Source of the DNA: Gordonia bronchialis DSM 43247
GTDB lineage: Bacteria > Actinomycetota > Actinomycetes > Mycobacteriales > Mycobacteriaceae
DNA: 64,000 bases
Direction: 5' to 3'
NCBI RefSeq assembly: GCF_000024785.1
Contig: NC_013441.1
Coordinates: forward strand, 1,302,001 to 1,366,000
Shown here: positions 18,496-27,749 of the stretch, piece by piece
How the letters are laid out: the number at the start of each line of letters is the position of its first letter
Position numbering within the stretch: the first letter of the stretch is position 1
Position numbers and translations under genes: made by a program
Notes under the pieces: model-generated
What the model was told of the DNA's origin: nothing
The model's database searches: none
What the model saw: the letters and a program-made list of their open reading frames with translations, nothing else

Positions 18496-19764
18496 GTGCG
18501 CCGACTCCTCGCGGACACCACGCCGCTGCAGAATCCGTTCTTCCGGCGCCTCTGGACGGCGAACATCATCACTGTCATCGGCGCCCAGCTCACCATCGTC
18601 GCGGTGCCCGCGCAGATCTATGCGATGACCGGAAGCTCCGCATATGTGGGATTGACCGGTGTGTTCGGGCTGGTGCCGCTGGTGGTCTTCGGGCTGTGGG
18701 GTGGTGCGCTCGCCGACGTCGTCGACCGTCGCACTTTGCTCATCATCACCACGATCGGCTTGGTCGTGTGCAGCGGCCTGTTCTGGGGGCAGTCCGCCCT
18801 CGGTGTCCGAAATGTCTGGATCATCTTGTCGCTGTTCGCGATTCAGCAGGCGTTCTTCGCGGTCAACCAGCCGACGCGCACCGCGGTGCTGCCGCGGCTG
18901 CTCGAGGATCGTGAGCTGCCGGCGGCCCTATCGCTCAACATGACGGTGATGCAGGCCGGTGCGATCGCGGGGCCCCTCGTCGGTGGTGCGCTGATCCCGA
19001 TCCTCGGGTACTCGCTGTTGTACTTCGTCGACACGATCTTCCTCATCCCGACTCTGTGGGCGGTGATCCGGCTCCCGGCGCTGCGGCCGGACAGCGAGAA
19101 CGCGCCCCGGGTGGCCGGGCTGCGATCGGTGATCGACGGTCTGCGCTACCTCGGCGCCCACAAGATCCTGATGGCGTCGTTCCTGGTGGACCTCATCGCA
19201 ATGATCTTCGGCATGCCGCGCGCCCTGTTCCCGCAGATGGCGCACGAGAACTTCGGCGGCCCCTCCGAAGGCGGCTGGGCGTTCGCGCTGCTGTTCACCG
19301 CGATTTCCGCGGGTGCGGTGGTCGGCGGCATCTTCTCCGGGTGGGTGACCCGGGTGCAGCGCCAGGGACTCGCCGTCATCGTGTGCATCCTTGTGTGGGG
19401 CCTGGCCATCACCGGCGCCGGAATCGCTGTCGGCTTCGCGGGCGGGTCGGCCATCCCCATGCTGCCGGTCACCCTGGTGCTGTTGATGATCGGCGGTGCG
19501 GCCGACATGGCGTCGGCGGCGTTCCGGCAGTCGATCCTGCTCGCCGCCGCCAACGACGAGGTGCGCGGCCGGCTGCAGGGTGTGTTCATCGTCGTCGTCG
19601 CCGGCGGACCCCGGATCGCCGACGTCGCGCATGGCGCGGCCGCCGCCTCCTTCGGTGTCGCCGTCACCACCACGTTCGGCGGCATCGGTGTGGTGGTCCT
19701 GACAATCGTTGCGGCACTTCTCATCCCAGCCTTCGTCCGCTACCGGGTGGGCCAGGCGCGCTGA
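18496..19764 (+). CDS. MFS exporter (EntS/MFS_3 type)
   Basis: 422 residues from a GTG, with 12 predicted membrane helices. The N-terminal FRRLWTANIITVIGAQLTIVAVPAQ-type pattern and the loop GGALADVVDRRTLLI (motif A equivalent) place it with MFS_3 exporters such as EntS, which expel siderophores or drugs. The substrate is unknown. It stands alone between the hairpin and the oxygenase gene 45 bp downstream, which could be co-transcribed. Confidence 0.8.
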   Translation: MRRLLADTTPLQNPFFRRLWTANIITVIGAQLTIVAVPAQIYAMTGSSAYVGLTGVFGLVPLVVFGLWGGALADVVDRRTLLIITTIGLVVCSGLFWGQSALGVRNVWIILSLFAIQQAFFAVNQPTRTAVLPRLLEDRELPAALSLNMTVMQAGAIAGPLVGGALIPILGYSLLYFVDTIFLIPTLWAVIRLPALRPDSENAPRVAGLRSVIDGLRYLGAHKILMASFLVDLIAMIFGMPRALFPQMAHENFGGPSEGGWAFALLFTAISAGAVVGGIFSGWVTRVQRQGLAVIVCILVWGLAITGAGIAVGFAGGSAIPMLPVTLVLLMIGGAADMASAAFRQSILLAAANDEVRGRLQGVFIVVVAGGPRIADVAHGAAAASFGVAVTTTFGGIGVVVLTIVAALLIPAFVRYRVGQAR

Positions 19765-19809
19765 CCCGGCGCCCCCGCTGATCAGCGCGTTCACCGATTC
19801 GGTGTCACC

Positions 19810-20880
19810 ATGGAGCGCATGAGGGCAGCCACCGGATTCCGGATCCCCGTCGTCGACATCAGCGCCTACACGACAGGTGGCGACGCCGCTGAACGTGCGG
19901 TCGTCGCTGCCCAGATCGACGACGCGGCGAGCTCGGTGGGCTTCATCCAGATCGTCGGACACCAGATCCCGTCCGCGGTGATCGAGGAATTCACCGCCGT
20001 GATGGACGACTTCTTCGCGCTGCCACTGGAGGCCAAGAAGGCCTATCGGACCCCGCCGGAGATCAACCGTGGTTACGCCCCGCCGAAGTCGGAGTCGCTG
20101 TCGCTGAGCCTGGGTCTGCAATCGGCCGCGGGGATGAACGATTTCTTCGAGGCCTTCAACGTCGGCGTCGAGGCCGGGGAGTACCCGGATCTCCAACTTC
20201 CCGAGGACCAATACGCCGCAAACACCTGGCCGCAGGTCGATCACTTCCAGGCCGCCGTCTCGGCATACTTCGTCGAGGCCCGACGCGTCGCGCACACCCT
20301 GACCCGCATCTTCGCCGACGCGCTCGACCTTCCGCCGGACTTTTTCGACGGCTACACCGATCACTCACTCGACGTGTTGCGGATGAACAACTACGCGCTT
20401 CCGCCCGGTGAGGTGGAACTCGAAGGTGAACTCACCGGCATGGGGGAGCACACCGACTACGGCATCGTCACGGTGCTCTGGGCCGATCAGGTGCGTGGCC
20501 TGCAGGTCCTCGACCCCGACGGCCGGTGGCAGGACGTCGCCCCGGCCGAGGGCGCCCTGCTGATCAATCTCGGCGACCTGATGGCCCGCTGGACCAACGA
20601 GCGCTGGATGTCCACGCTGCACCGCGTCAAACCCCCGATCGTCGACGGCACCATCGAACGCCGACGCTCCGCGGCCTACTTCCACGATGGCAACATCGAC
20701 GCGACCATCTCGACGCTGCCGTCCTGCGTCGGCGCCGGAAGCCGGTACTCGCCGATCACCGTCGGCGAACACATCGGTGCCAAACTCGCGGGATCGCGTG
20801 CCGGACAGGCGAACCCGTATGCGAAGCGGGAAGCCGCGCGGGTGCAGCGAGCGATGCGGCAGGGGTTGGGGCAGCAGTAG
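19810..20880 (+). CDS. isopenicillin-N-synthase-like Fe(II)/2-oxoglutarate oxygenase
   Basis: 356 residues. An N-terminal DIOX_N domain (FRIPVVDISAYTTGG) is followed by the double-stranded beta-helix oxygenase domain. The iron ligands are visible: H214 and D216 in GEHTDYGIVT and H271 in STLHRVKPP. The 2-oxoglutarate-binding arginine lies in the following ERRRSAAYF. Such enzymes hydroxylate or desaturate small molecules; the substrate is unknown. A start at 19819 (MRAATGF) is equally possible. It is convergent with the DUF2236 oxygenase, 8 bp away. Confidence 0.83.
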   Translation: MERMRAATGFRIPVVDISAYTTGGDAAERAVVAAQIDDAASSVGFIQIVGHQIPSAVIEEFTAVMDDFFALPLEAKKAYRTPPEINRGYAPPKSESLSLSLGLQSAAGMNDFFEAFNVGVEAGEYPDLQLPEDQYAANTWPQVDHFQAAVSAYFVEARRVAHTLTRIFADALDLPPDFFDGYTDHSLDVLRMNNYALPPGEVELEGELTGMGEHTDYGIVTVLWADQVRGLQVLDPDGRWQDVAPAEGALLINLGDLMARWTNERWMSTLHRVKPPIVDGTIERRRSAAYFHDGNIDATISTLPSCVGAGSRYSPITVGEHIGAKLAGSRAGQANPYAKREAARVQRAMRQGLGQQ

Positions 20881-20888
20881 GGACGGGC

Positions 20889-21983
20889 TCAGCGCTCGCT
20901 GACCCGCCCGGGATAGGTGGCTCGACGAGCCGCGCCGACCGGACAGTAGTGCATCGGGTTGTCGCGTTCGGATTCCGGCGGCAGGTTGCGCGTCGGCGTC
21001 TCCACCAGGGGCGCGTCCTTGGCCACGCGGCCCGCCACCCGGTCCCACGCATCTCGCGGACGTGGGTGGCGCAGATAGCGTTTCGGAGTGATCCGGTGCA
21101 TCACCAGATTCACCACGCGACCCAGCAGGCGGAAGCGGCGCTCATCCTTCTCACTCCACGGCAGGCCCATCAGCTCGCGGATCGGCTCGTCGTAGAAACC
21201 GGTGGTCAGCCAGGTGAAGAAGCGCTGATTGGTGGGAGCCATGTACTTGTGCCAAAACCGTTCCGGGATGAACGACAGGAACGGGGGAGGCGGCAGCAGC
21301 GAGATGTCGAGAACCACCCGAACCGACTCGTGATCGCGAAGGACGTTGCGGCACATGTAGTCCCAGTACTCGAGGAAGTCCTCGTAGGTGTCGGGGACGG
21401 GCCGCATGCTCACGCCGTACTGGGCATACCAGGCCTTGGACTCCTCGAACAGCTGGCGTCCCTGGTCCTCGGTCAGCCACGGGCCGAAGTGCTCACAGAG
21501 CCGGACGTTGCCGTACCAGAAGGTGGCGTGCGCCCAGTAGAAGACGTCGGGATCCAGTGCGTGGTAACGCGATCCGTCGGGCATGGTGCCCTTGATCTCG
21601 CGGTGGTAGTCCCGCACCTCGAGACCGGTCTGCGCACCGGCCACGCTGTCGAAAACGACGCCGCTGATCGGGTAGAGCGACCGCATGAGTCGTTGCCAGC
21701 GTTCGCCGAAGAAGTCGGAGTGATCCCAGACCGCCGCACCGAGTTTGGGGTGCATGTTCTGCATCGACCCCGCCCACAGGCCCTGGAACATGCCGGTCCA
21801 GGTGCCCCAGATCTGCCAGGTGAGCGAATCCGGCCCCAGTGGTGCGTACTCGACGGTGTTCTTGGCGCCGGTGGCGTCGTGCGGGCATTCGGTGGCGGTC
21901 GTGGTGCCCTCCGATTCAACCGCATCGACCCCGGCGGGATGGATCGGGCAGGTGTCCGCAGGGTCGTTCAGCACGCCGGTCAT
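20889..21983 (-). CDS. DUF2236/MpaB-like heme oxygenase family protein
   Basis: 364 residues from the ATG at 21983 (MTGVLNDPADTCP); an in-frame ATG at 22019 would extend it by 12. The alpha-helical DUF2236 domain is recognisable by WGTWTGMFQGLWAGSMQNMH, a YHALDPDVFYWAHATF segment and a YWDYMCRNVL motif. The family includes latex-clearing protein Lcp, where a histidine-bound heme b cleaves rubber, and fungal MpaB. The local histidines are candidate heme ligands, but the real substrate is unknown. A partial palindrome overlaps the start region, suggesting tight control. Confidence 0.78.
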   Translation of the reverse strand: MTGVLNDPADTCPIHPAGVDAVESEGTTTATECPHDATGAKNTVEYAPLGPDSLTWQIWGTWTGMFQGLWAGSMQNMHPKLGAAVWDHSDFFGERWQRLMRSLYPISGVVFDSVAGAQTGLEVRDYHREIKGTMPDGSRYHALDPDVFYWAHATFWYGNVRLCEHFGPWLTEDQGRQLFEESKAWYAQYGVSMRPVPDTYEDFLEYWDYMCRNVLRDHESVRVVLDISLLPPPPFLSFIPERFWHKYMAPTNQRFFTWLTTGFYDEPIRELMGLPWSEKDERRFRLLGRVVNLVMHRITPKRYLRHPRPRDAWDRVAGRVAKDAPLVETPTRNLPPESERDNPMHYCPVGAARRATYPGRVSER

Positions 21984-22008
21984 GAGACGAAGTCTAGGTT
22001 CCGTCTCA
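21983..22008. promoter_or_regulatory. candidate operator at the DUF2236 start
   Basis: Seven-base inverted arms TGAGACG (21983-21989) and CGTCTCA (22002-22008) flank a CTAG-centred core and touch the start codon at 21983. A repressor bound here would block initiation or transcription of the MpaB-like gene. No regulator gene is adjacent. Confidence 0.35.
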
Positions 22009-22042
22009 ATTGGTGTCAATGAACGATGGCGTCGACGAGCGG

Positions 22043-22909
22043 TCAGCGATCGCGGAACCGGACCGACATGCCGGCCACCAGCGCAGCGGCCGCATCCAGC
22101 GAAGGAGCGTCGAGCACGGCAATGACCGGATACCCCCCGGTCACCGGGTGATCGGCGAGGAAGACGACCGGCCGGCCGTTCGGTGGGATCTGGACCGAGC
22201 CGTGCGCGATCCCCTCCGAGCGGAGTTCACCGGCGTCATCTCGGTGTTCGAGCAGGCCAGAGCCGCCGGCCGGGCGATCCAACCGGACGCCGACCCGGTT
22301 GCTGTGCGCGGTCACCTCCCAGACGCCGCCGTAGAGCACCGACGCGTCGGCCACCAGATCGCGTCGGGGGCCGGGTGAACAATCCAGCACGACGATCCGC
22401 GGGTGGTCGGTGTCCGGGGGAGCCGAGGACACCTCCGGCCAATCCTGCGCGTCGTCGCCGACGTGGAGACGGTCACCCGCCGACAATGCCGCCGGCCCCA
22501 GGCCGGACAGCACGTCGGTCGACCGGGAGCCGAGGACCGGCGGCACGTCGACGCCACCCCGGACGGCGACGTAGTTGCGGCATCCCCAACTCGGGGCGTC
22601 GACGCTCAGTTCGGATCCCGCCCGCAGCGCTACCGCGGCCGCGACACCCACCGGTGTGCCGTCGACGCGCACCACCGTATCCGCGCCGGTGACCGCCATC
22701 AGTACATCGGTGTCGGTGGTCAGGGTCAGCCCGCCGAGGGTGCATTCGATGGTCGCTGCCGAAACCGTGTTGCCCACAAGGCGATTGGCGAGCATCATCG
22801 CGCCCCGATCGGCGGCCCCGGAGCCCGGCACGCCCAGATGTGCATAACCCGGCCGGCCGAGATCCTGAACGGTCGCCAGGGGGCCGGTTTCGCGGATGGT
22901 GATGGTCAT
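22043..22909 (-). CDS. pxpC: 5-oxoprolinase subunit PxpC
   Basis: 288 residues from the ATG at 22909, overlapping the pxpB stop by 4 bp. It is the KipA/biotin-dependent-carboxyltransferase-like subunit: GPLATVQDLGRPGYAHLGVP, GAMMLANRLVGN and HRDDAGELRSEGIAHGSVQ-type motifs are typical. With PxpA and PxpB it cleaves 5-oxoproline to glutamate using ATP. The third subunit, PxpA, is not in this window. Cytoplasmic. Confidence 0.87.
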   Translation of the reverse strand: MTITIRETGPLATVQDLGRPGYAHLGVPGSGAADRGAMMLANRLVGNTVSAATIECTLGGLTLTTDTDVLMAVTGADTVVRVDGTPVGVAAAVALRAGSELSVDAPSWGCRNYVAVRGGVDVPPVLGSRSTDVLSGLGPAALSAGDRLHVGDDAQDWPEVSSAPPDTDHPRIVVLDCSPGPRRDLVADASVLYGGVWEVTAHSNRVGVRLDRPAGGSGLLEHRDDAGELRSEGIAHGSVQIPPNGRPVVFLADHPVTGGYPVIAVLDAPSLDAAAALVAGMSVRFRDR

Positions 22910-23565
22910 GATGCGCCGTTCGCATCCACGAACCGGACGACGGTGCCCGGCGCCAACAGGGCCGGCGGGGTGGCGTCCTCGTCCCACAGGCCGATCGTGG
23001 TGTGCCCCAACAGATACCAGCCGCCCGGACTCTCGCGGGGGTAAACCGCGCTGTACCCGGCGGCGATCGCCACCGCACCGGCCGGAACCCGGGTCCGGGG
23101 CTCGTCGCGCCGGCCCACCCCGCCGAACGGATCCGAGTCCTCGTCGTCGGGCACCAGATAGCCGAAACCTGGTGCGAATCCCATGAATTGGACCCGCCAC
23201 CGAGTATCACGGTGTCGTCGGCACACCTCGTCGGCGTCGACGCCGAGCAGGCCGGCGACGTCGTCGAGGTCGGCGCCGTCGTAGATCACCGGGATCTCCA
23301 CCTGCGTGGTGGATTTCGCGCCTGCGGGGTCATCTGTCGACGCTTTCAGGGCGCGGTGGATACCGAGGACGTCGATACCGGTGCCGGGCGCAGACTGCAC
23401 CAGAACCGTGTGCGCACTGGGGATCACGTCGGTCACCGCGGACAGGCCGCCGGCCCGGATCGACGCGCGCAACGCCGCTGCGGCGGCCAACACCGACGTC
23501 GTCGGGTCGGCATCCGCGGAGAAGTCGAGCATCACCGCATCGTGTCCGGCGGGCAACTCGCGCAT
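22906..23565 (-). CDS. pxpB: 5-oxoprolinase subunit PxpB
   Basis: 219 residues from the ATG at 23565 (MRELPAGHDAVMLDF). A longer in-frame reading upstream overlaps the divergent kinase gene and is rejected. KipI/allophanate-hydrolase-subunit-1 fold: QVEIPVIYDGADLDDVA, FMGFAPGFGYL and the C-terminal GGWYLLGHTTIGLW are family motifs. It acts with PxpC and PxpA in 5-oxoproline hydrolysis. The 55-bp gap to the divergent PfkB kinase must hold both promoters. Confidence 0.87.
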   Translation of the reverse strand: MRELPAGHDAVMLDFSADADPTTSVLAAAAALRASIRAGGLSAVTDVIPSAHTVLVQSAPGTGIDVLGIHRALKASTDDPAGAKSTTQVEIPVIYDGADLDDVAGLLGVDADEVCRRHRDTRWRVQFMGFAPGFGYLVPDDEDSDPFGGVGRRDEPRTRVPAGAVAIAAGYSAVYPRESPGGWYLLGHTTIGLWDEDATPPALLAPGTVVRFVDANGAS

Positions 23566-23620
23566 AAATGGGAGCCTACCGGCCCATCCGCGATGGCAGA
23601 CTGGCCATTGTGATGGTCCG

Positions 23621-24568
23621 ATGAGAGAGATCGTCGTCTGCGGTGAGTCGCTGGTGGATGTGGTCGCCACCGCCGCCGTGACGCCCGGGTCGGGTCGTCC
23701 GCTCCCGCCGCTACGCCCGGCTGTCGGTGGCGGACCGTTCAACGTCGCGGTCACCCTCGGCCGGCTCGGCAGTGCGGTCTCGTTTCTCTCCGCGGTGTCG
23801 ACCGACACCTACGGCGGCGCCATCGTCGACGCCCTGCAGGCCAGCGGAGTGGGGACCGCCCTGGTGCAGCGCCGCAGCGAACCCACCTCACTCGCGCTGG
23901 CCACCATCGGTCCCGACGGCGCGGCGGGGTACTCGTTCTACGTCGAGGGCACCGCCGACCGGGCCGTCACCGACCCCGGCCCACTGCCCTCCACCGTGGC
24001 CGCGGTCTGCTTCGGAACGCTGTCCCTGGTCCTCGAGCCCGGCGCGTCGGTGTACGAGGACCTGCTGCGCCGCGCGCACACCGACGGCCGGCTGGTGCTG
24101 CTCGATCCCAACGTCCGGCCCGCCGTCATCGCCGATCCCGATGCCTATCGGCGCAGGTACCGGGCGTGGATGCGGGATGTGGATGTGGTAAAACTGTCCG
24201 ACGAGGACGCCGCCTTCCTCGCCGACGGTGACGACGGCAGCACCCCGGCCGACTGGATCGCCGACGGCGTCACCGCGGTCATCGGTACGGCGGGCGCCTC
24301 GGGCGTCACCGTGACCACCGCGTCGGACATCGTCCGGGTGCCGGCGCCGTCCGTCGAGGTGGTGGACACCATCGGCGCGGGCGACTCCATCATGGGTGGA
24401 CTGCTCAACGGCCTCGACCGTCTCGGCGCACTCTCGGCCGCCGCGGTCGCCGACCTGGGCCCCGACCAGTGGCGAGGAGTCGCCGAACGTGCAGTTCAGG
24501 TGGCCGCGGTGGCCGTCACGCGGGCCGGTGCCGACCCTCCGTGGGCGGGCGAGCTCGAGAGCGACTAG
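23621..24568 (+). CDS. PfkB-family carbohydrate kinase (fructokinase-like)
   Basis: 315 residues from the ATG at 23621. The ribokinase/PfkB fold is shown by the N-terminal VCGESLVDVV, the substrate loop VGGGPFNVAVTLGRLG, VLLDPNVRPAVI, and the ATP/anion-hole signature VDTIGAGDSIMGGLLNGL with the catalytic aspartate. Most similar in pattern to fructokinases; sugar or nucleoside specificity is not settled. It is divergent from pxpB and 61 bp upstream of gltA. Confidence 0.86.
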   Translation: MREIVVCGESLVDVVATAAVTPGSGRPLPPLRPAVGGGPFNVAVTLGRLGSAVSFLSAVSTDTYGGAIVDALQASGVGTALVQRRSEPTSLALATIGPDGAAGYSFYVEGTADRAVTDPGPLPSTVAAVCFGTLSLVLEPGASVYEDLLRRAHTDGRLVLLDPNVRPAVIADPDAYRRRYRAWMRDVDVVKLSDEDAAFLADGDDGSTPADWIADGVTAVIGTAGASGVTVTTASDIVRVPAPSVEVVDTIGAGDSIMGGLLNGLDRLGALSAAAVADLGPDQWRGVAERAVQVAAVAVTRAGADPPWAGELESD

Positions 24569-24629
24569 GTTTGTACGTGCATGTCCCACCCGGACATCAG
24601 CCAACTCTGACCTGAGTAAAGGGGTTCGT

Positions 24630-25952
<1,323 letters not shown>

Positions 25953-25958
25953 CCCCAG

Positions 25959-26003
25959 CGGTCCGCCTGTCTGCGGTCCGTCAGTCTGCGGTTCGCCCGT
26001 CTG
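25959..26003. repeat. 15-bp triplicate repeat between gltA and FKBP
   Basis: Three tandem 15-bp units (CGGTCCGCCTGTCTG, CGGTCCGTCAGTCTG, CGGTTCGCCCGTCTG) occupy most of the 82-bp gap. No hairpin of note; probably a slippage-generated spacer. Confidence 0.75.
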
Positions 26004-26034
26004 CCCCTGATCGAACGACTCAAAGGAGAGTCCA

Positions 26035-26403
26035 ATGACCAGCACCGAGAAGCCCGAAATCGAGTTCCAGGAAGGCCCGGCGCCGTCGGAACTGACGATC
26101 AAGGACCTGGTGGTCGGCGACGGCGATGAGGCCCAGCGCGGTGGCATCGTCGACGTCCACTACGTGGGTGTCGACTACGAATCCGGCGAAGAGTTCGACT
26201 CCTCCTGGGATCGTGGACAATCCGCCAATTTCCCGCTCGACCGGCTCATCCCGGGCTGGCAGGAGGGCATCCCCGGCATGAAGGTCGGCGGTCGTCGTCA
26301 GCTGACCGTCCCACCGGAGCTCGCCTACGGTCCCTCGGGTGCGGGGCACCGGCTTTCGGGCCGCACACTGGTGTTCGTCATCGACCTGCTGGGCGTGGGG
26401 TAA
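26035..26403 (+). CDS. FKBP-type peptidyl-prolyl cis-trans isomerase
   Basis: 122 residues from an ATG with a strong AAAGGAGAG site just upstream. Single FKBP domain without a signal peptide, so cytoplasmic: VGDGDEAQRGGIVDVHYVGV, GEEFDSSWDRGQSANFPLD, RLIPGWQEGIPGMKVGGRR, and LAYGPSGAGHRL are diagnostic. It catalyses proline isomerisation and may act as a chaperone. The TAA at 26401-26403 is in the same frame as the photolyase coding sequence that follows. Confidence 0.93.
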   Translation: MTSTEKPEIEFQEGPAPSELTIKDLVVGDGDEAQRGGIVDVHYVGVDYESGEEFDSSWDRGQSANFPLDRLIPGWQEGIPGMKVGGRRQLTVPPELAYGPSGAGHRLSGRTLVFVIDLLGVG

Positions 26404-26499
26404 AACCTCATCGCCGACCCGGCGTCGATCCTCTGGCTCAGACGCGATCTGCGTCTGGGCGATCTTCCGCCGCTGTCCGCGGCGGCAGCGAACGGCCGG

Positions 26500-27714
26500 G
26501 TGCTGGTCTGCTTTGTCGTCGACCCCCGGTTGGAGAAATCCTCGGGCGAGCGACGTCTGGCGTTCCTGTTCGACTCGCTGCGTGAACTCGACACCAAGCT
26601 CGGCGGTCGGCTGCTGGTGGTCAGCGGGCGGCCCGACGTCGAGATCCCGCGATTGGCGTCGGCCGTCGATGCTGGTTCCGTCCATGTGAGTGAAGACTTC
26701 TCGCCGTTCGGGCGTCGTCGCGATGCGGCGGTCGCCGAGGCGCTCGGTGAGATTCCACTCGAGTCGGTGGGCTCGCCCTACCTGGTGTCGCCGGGACGGA
26801 TCACCAAATCCGACGGCGATCCCTACAAGGTGTTCACGCCCTATTTCCGGCAGTGGTGCGATCACGGCTGGCGAAAGCCGGCGTCGACCGCGGCCGAGGA
26901 CCTGAATGCGCTGGACCCCGGGGACATCCGTCGCTCGGGTCGCATCCGGATACCGGCCGCACCGGTGAAGCTCGACCTGCCTGCCGGTGAGGAAGCTGCG
27001 CGGGAGCGCTGGTCGGAGTTTGTCGTCGACGACCTCGACGACTACGAATCCGGGCGCAACCGGCCCGATCTGGACGTGAGTAGCCGGATGTCGGCGTACC
27101 TCAAATTCGGCAACATCCACCCGCGCACCATGGCCGCCGACCTGGACTTCCGAAACCCTTCTGCCGCGGCCTATCTGCGTGAACTGGCCTTCCGTGACTT
27201 CTACGCCGACGTCCTCTATCACTGGCCGGAGAGCGCCTGGCACAACTGGAATCGCGGCTTCGACGACATCGACCTCGACACCGACAAACAGGCATACGCA
27301 CGCTTCGACGCCTGGCGTGCGGGACGCACCGGGTTCCCCATCGTCGACGCCGGTATGCGTCAACTCGCGGCAATCGGCTTCATGCACAACCGGGTGCGGA
27401 TGATCACGGCGTCGTTCCTGGTGAAAGACCTGCATCTGCCATGGTGGTGGGGCGCCCGCTGGTTCCTCGACCAGCTCGTCGACGGCGACATGGCGTCGAA
27501 TCAGCACGGCTGGCAGTGGGCCGCCGGCACCGGAACCGATGCGGCCCCGTACTTCCGGGTCTTCAATCCCACAACCCAGGCCGACAAGTTCGACCCGGAC
27601 GGCGAGTACATCCGACGCTGGATTCCCGAATACGGCACCGACGACTATCCGCAACCCATCGTCGACCACAAGGCCGAACGGGAAGAGGCGTTGCGGCGTT
27701 ATCGGGCGTTGTAG
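26500..27714 (+). CDS. phr: deoxyribodipyrimidine photo-lyase (N-terminal start problem)
   Basis: 404 residues from the GTG at 26500, the first canonical start. However, conserved photolyase sequence begins earlier in the same frame: residues ILWLRRDLRLGDLPPL are encoded at about 26434-26481. Between the FKBP stop (26401) and 26500 there is no ATG, GTG or TTG in this frame. The rest is a complete class I CPD photolyase: FAD-binding motifs RMSAYLKFGNIHPRTM, FRDFYADVLYHWPESAW, GFPIVDAGMRQL, MHNRVRMITASFLVKDL and WFLDQLVDGDMASNQHGWQW. It repairs UV pyrimidine dimers using light. Either a non-canonical start, stop readthrough from FKBP, or a lost start explains the gap. Confidence 0.85.
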   Translation: MLVCFVVDPRLEKSSGERRLAFLFDSLRELDTKLGGRLLVVSGRPDVEIPRLASAVDAGSVHVSEDFSPFGRRRDAAVAEALGEIPLESVGSPYLVSPGRITKSDGDPYKVFTPYFRQWCDHGWRKPASTAAEDLNALDPGDIRRSGRIRIPAAPVKLDLPAGEEAARERWSEFVVDDLDDYESGRNRPDLDVSSRMSAYLKFGNIHPRTMAADLDFRNPSAAAYLRELAFRDFYADVLYHWPESAWHNWNRGFDDIDLDTDKQAYARFDAWRAGRTGFPIVDAGMRQLAAIGFMHNRVRMITASFLVKDLHLPWWWGARWFLDQLVDGDMASNQHGWQWAAGTGTDAAPYFRVFNPTTQADKFDPDGEYIRRWIPEYGTDDYPQPIVDHKAEREEALRRYRAL

Positions 27715-27749
27715 TCCCTTCTGCTCAACCAGCGGGCGTGGGGCGCGGC

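Noticed and set aside
20526..22022. 498-residue open frame on the + strand
   Set aside because: Overlaps the end of the Fe/2OG oxygenase and is antisense to the DUF2236 gene; no recognisable fold.
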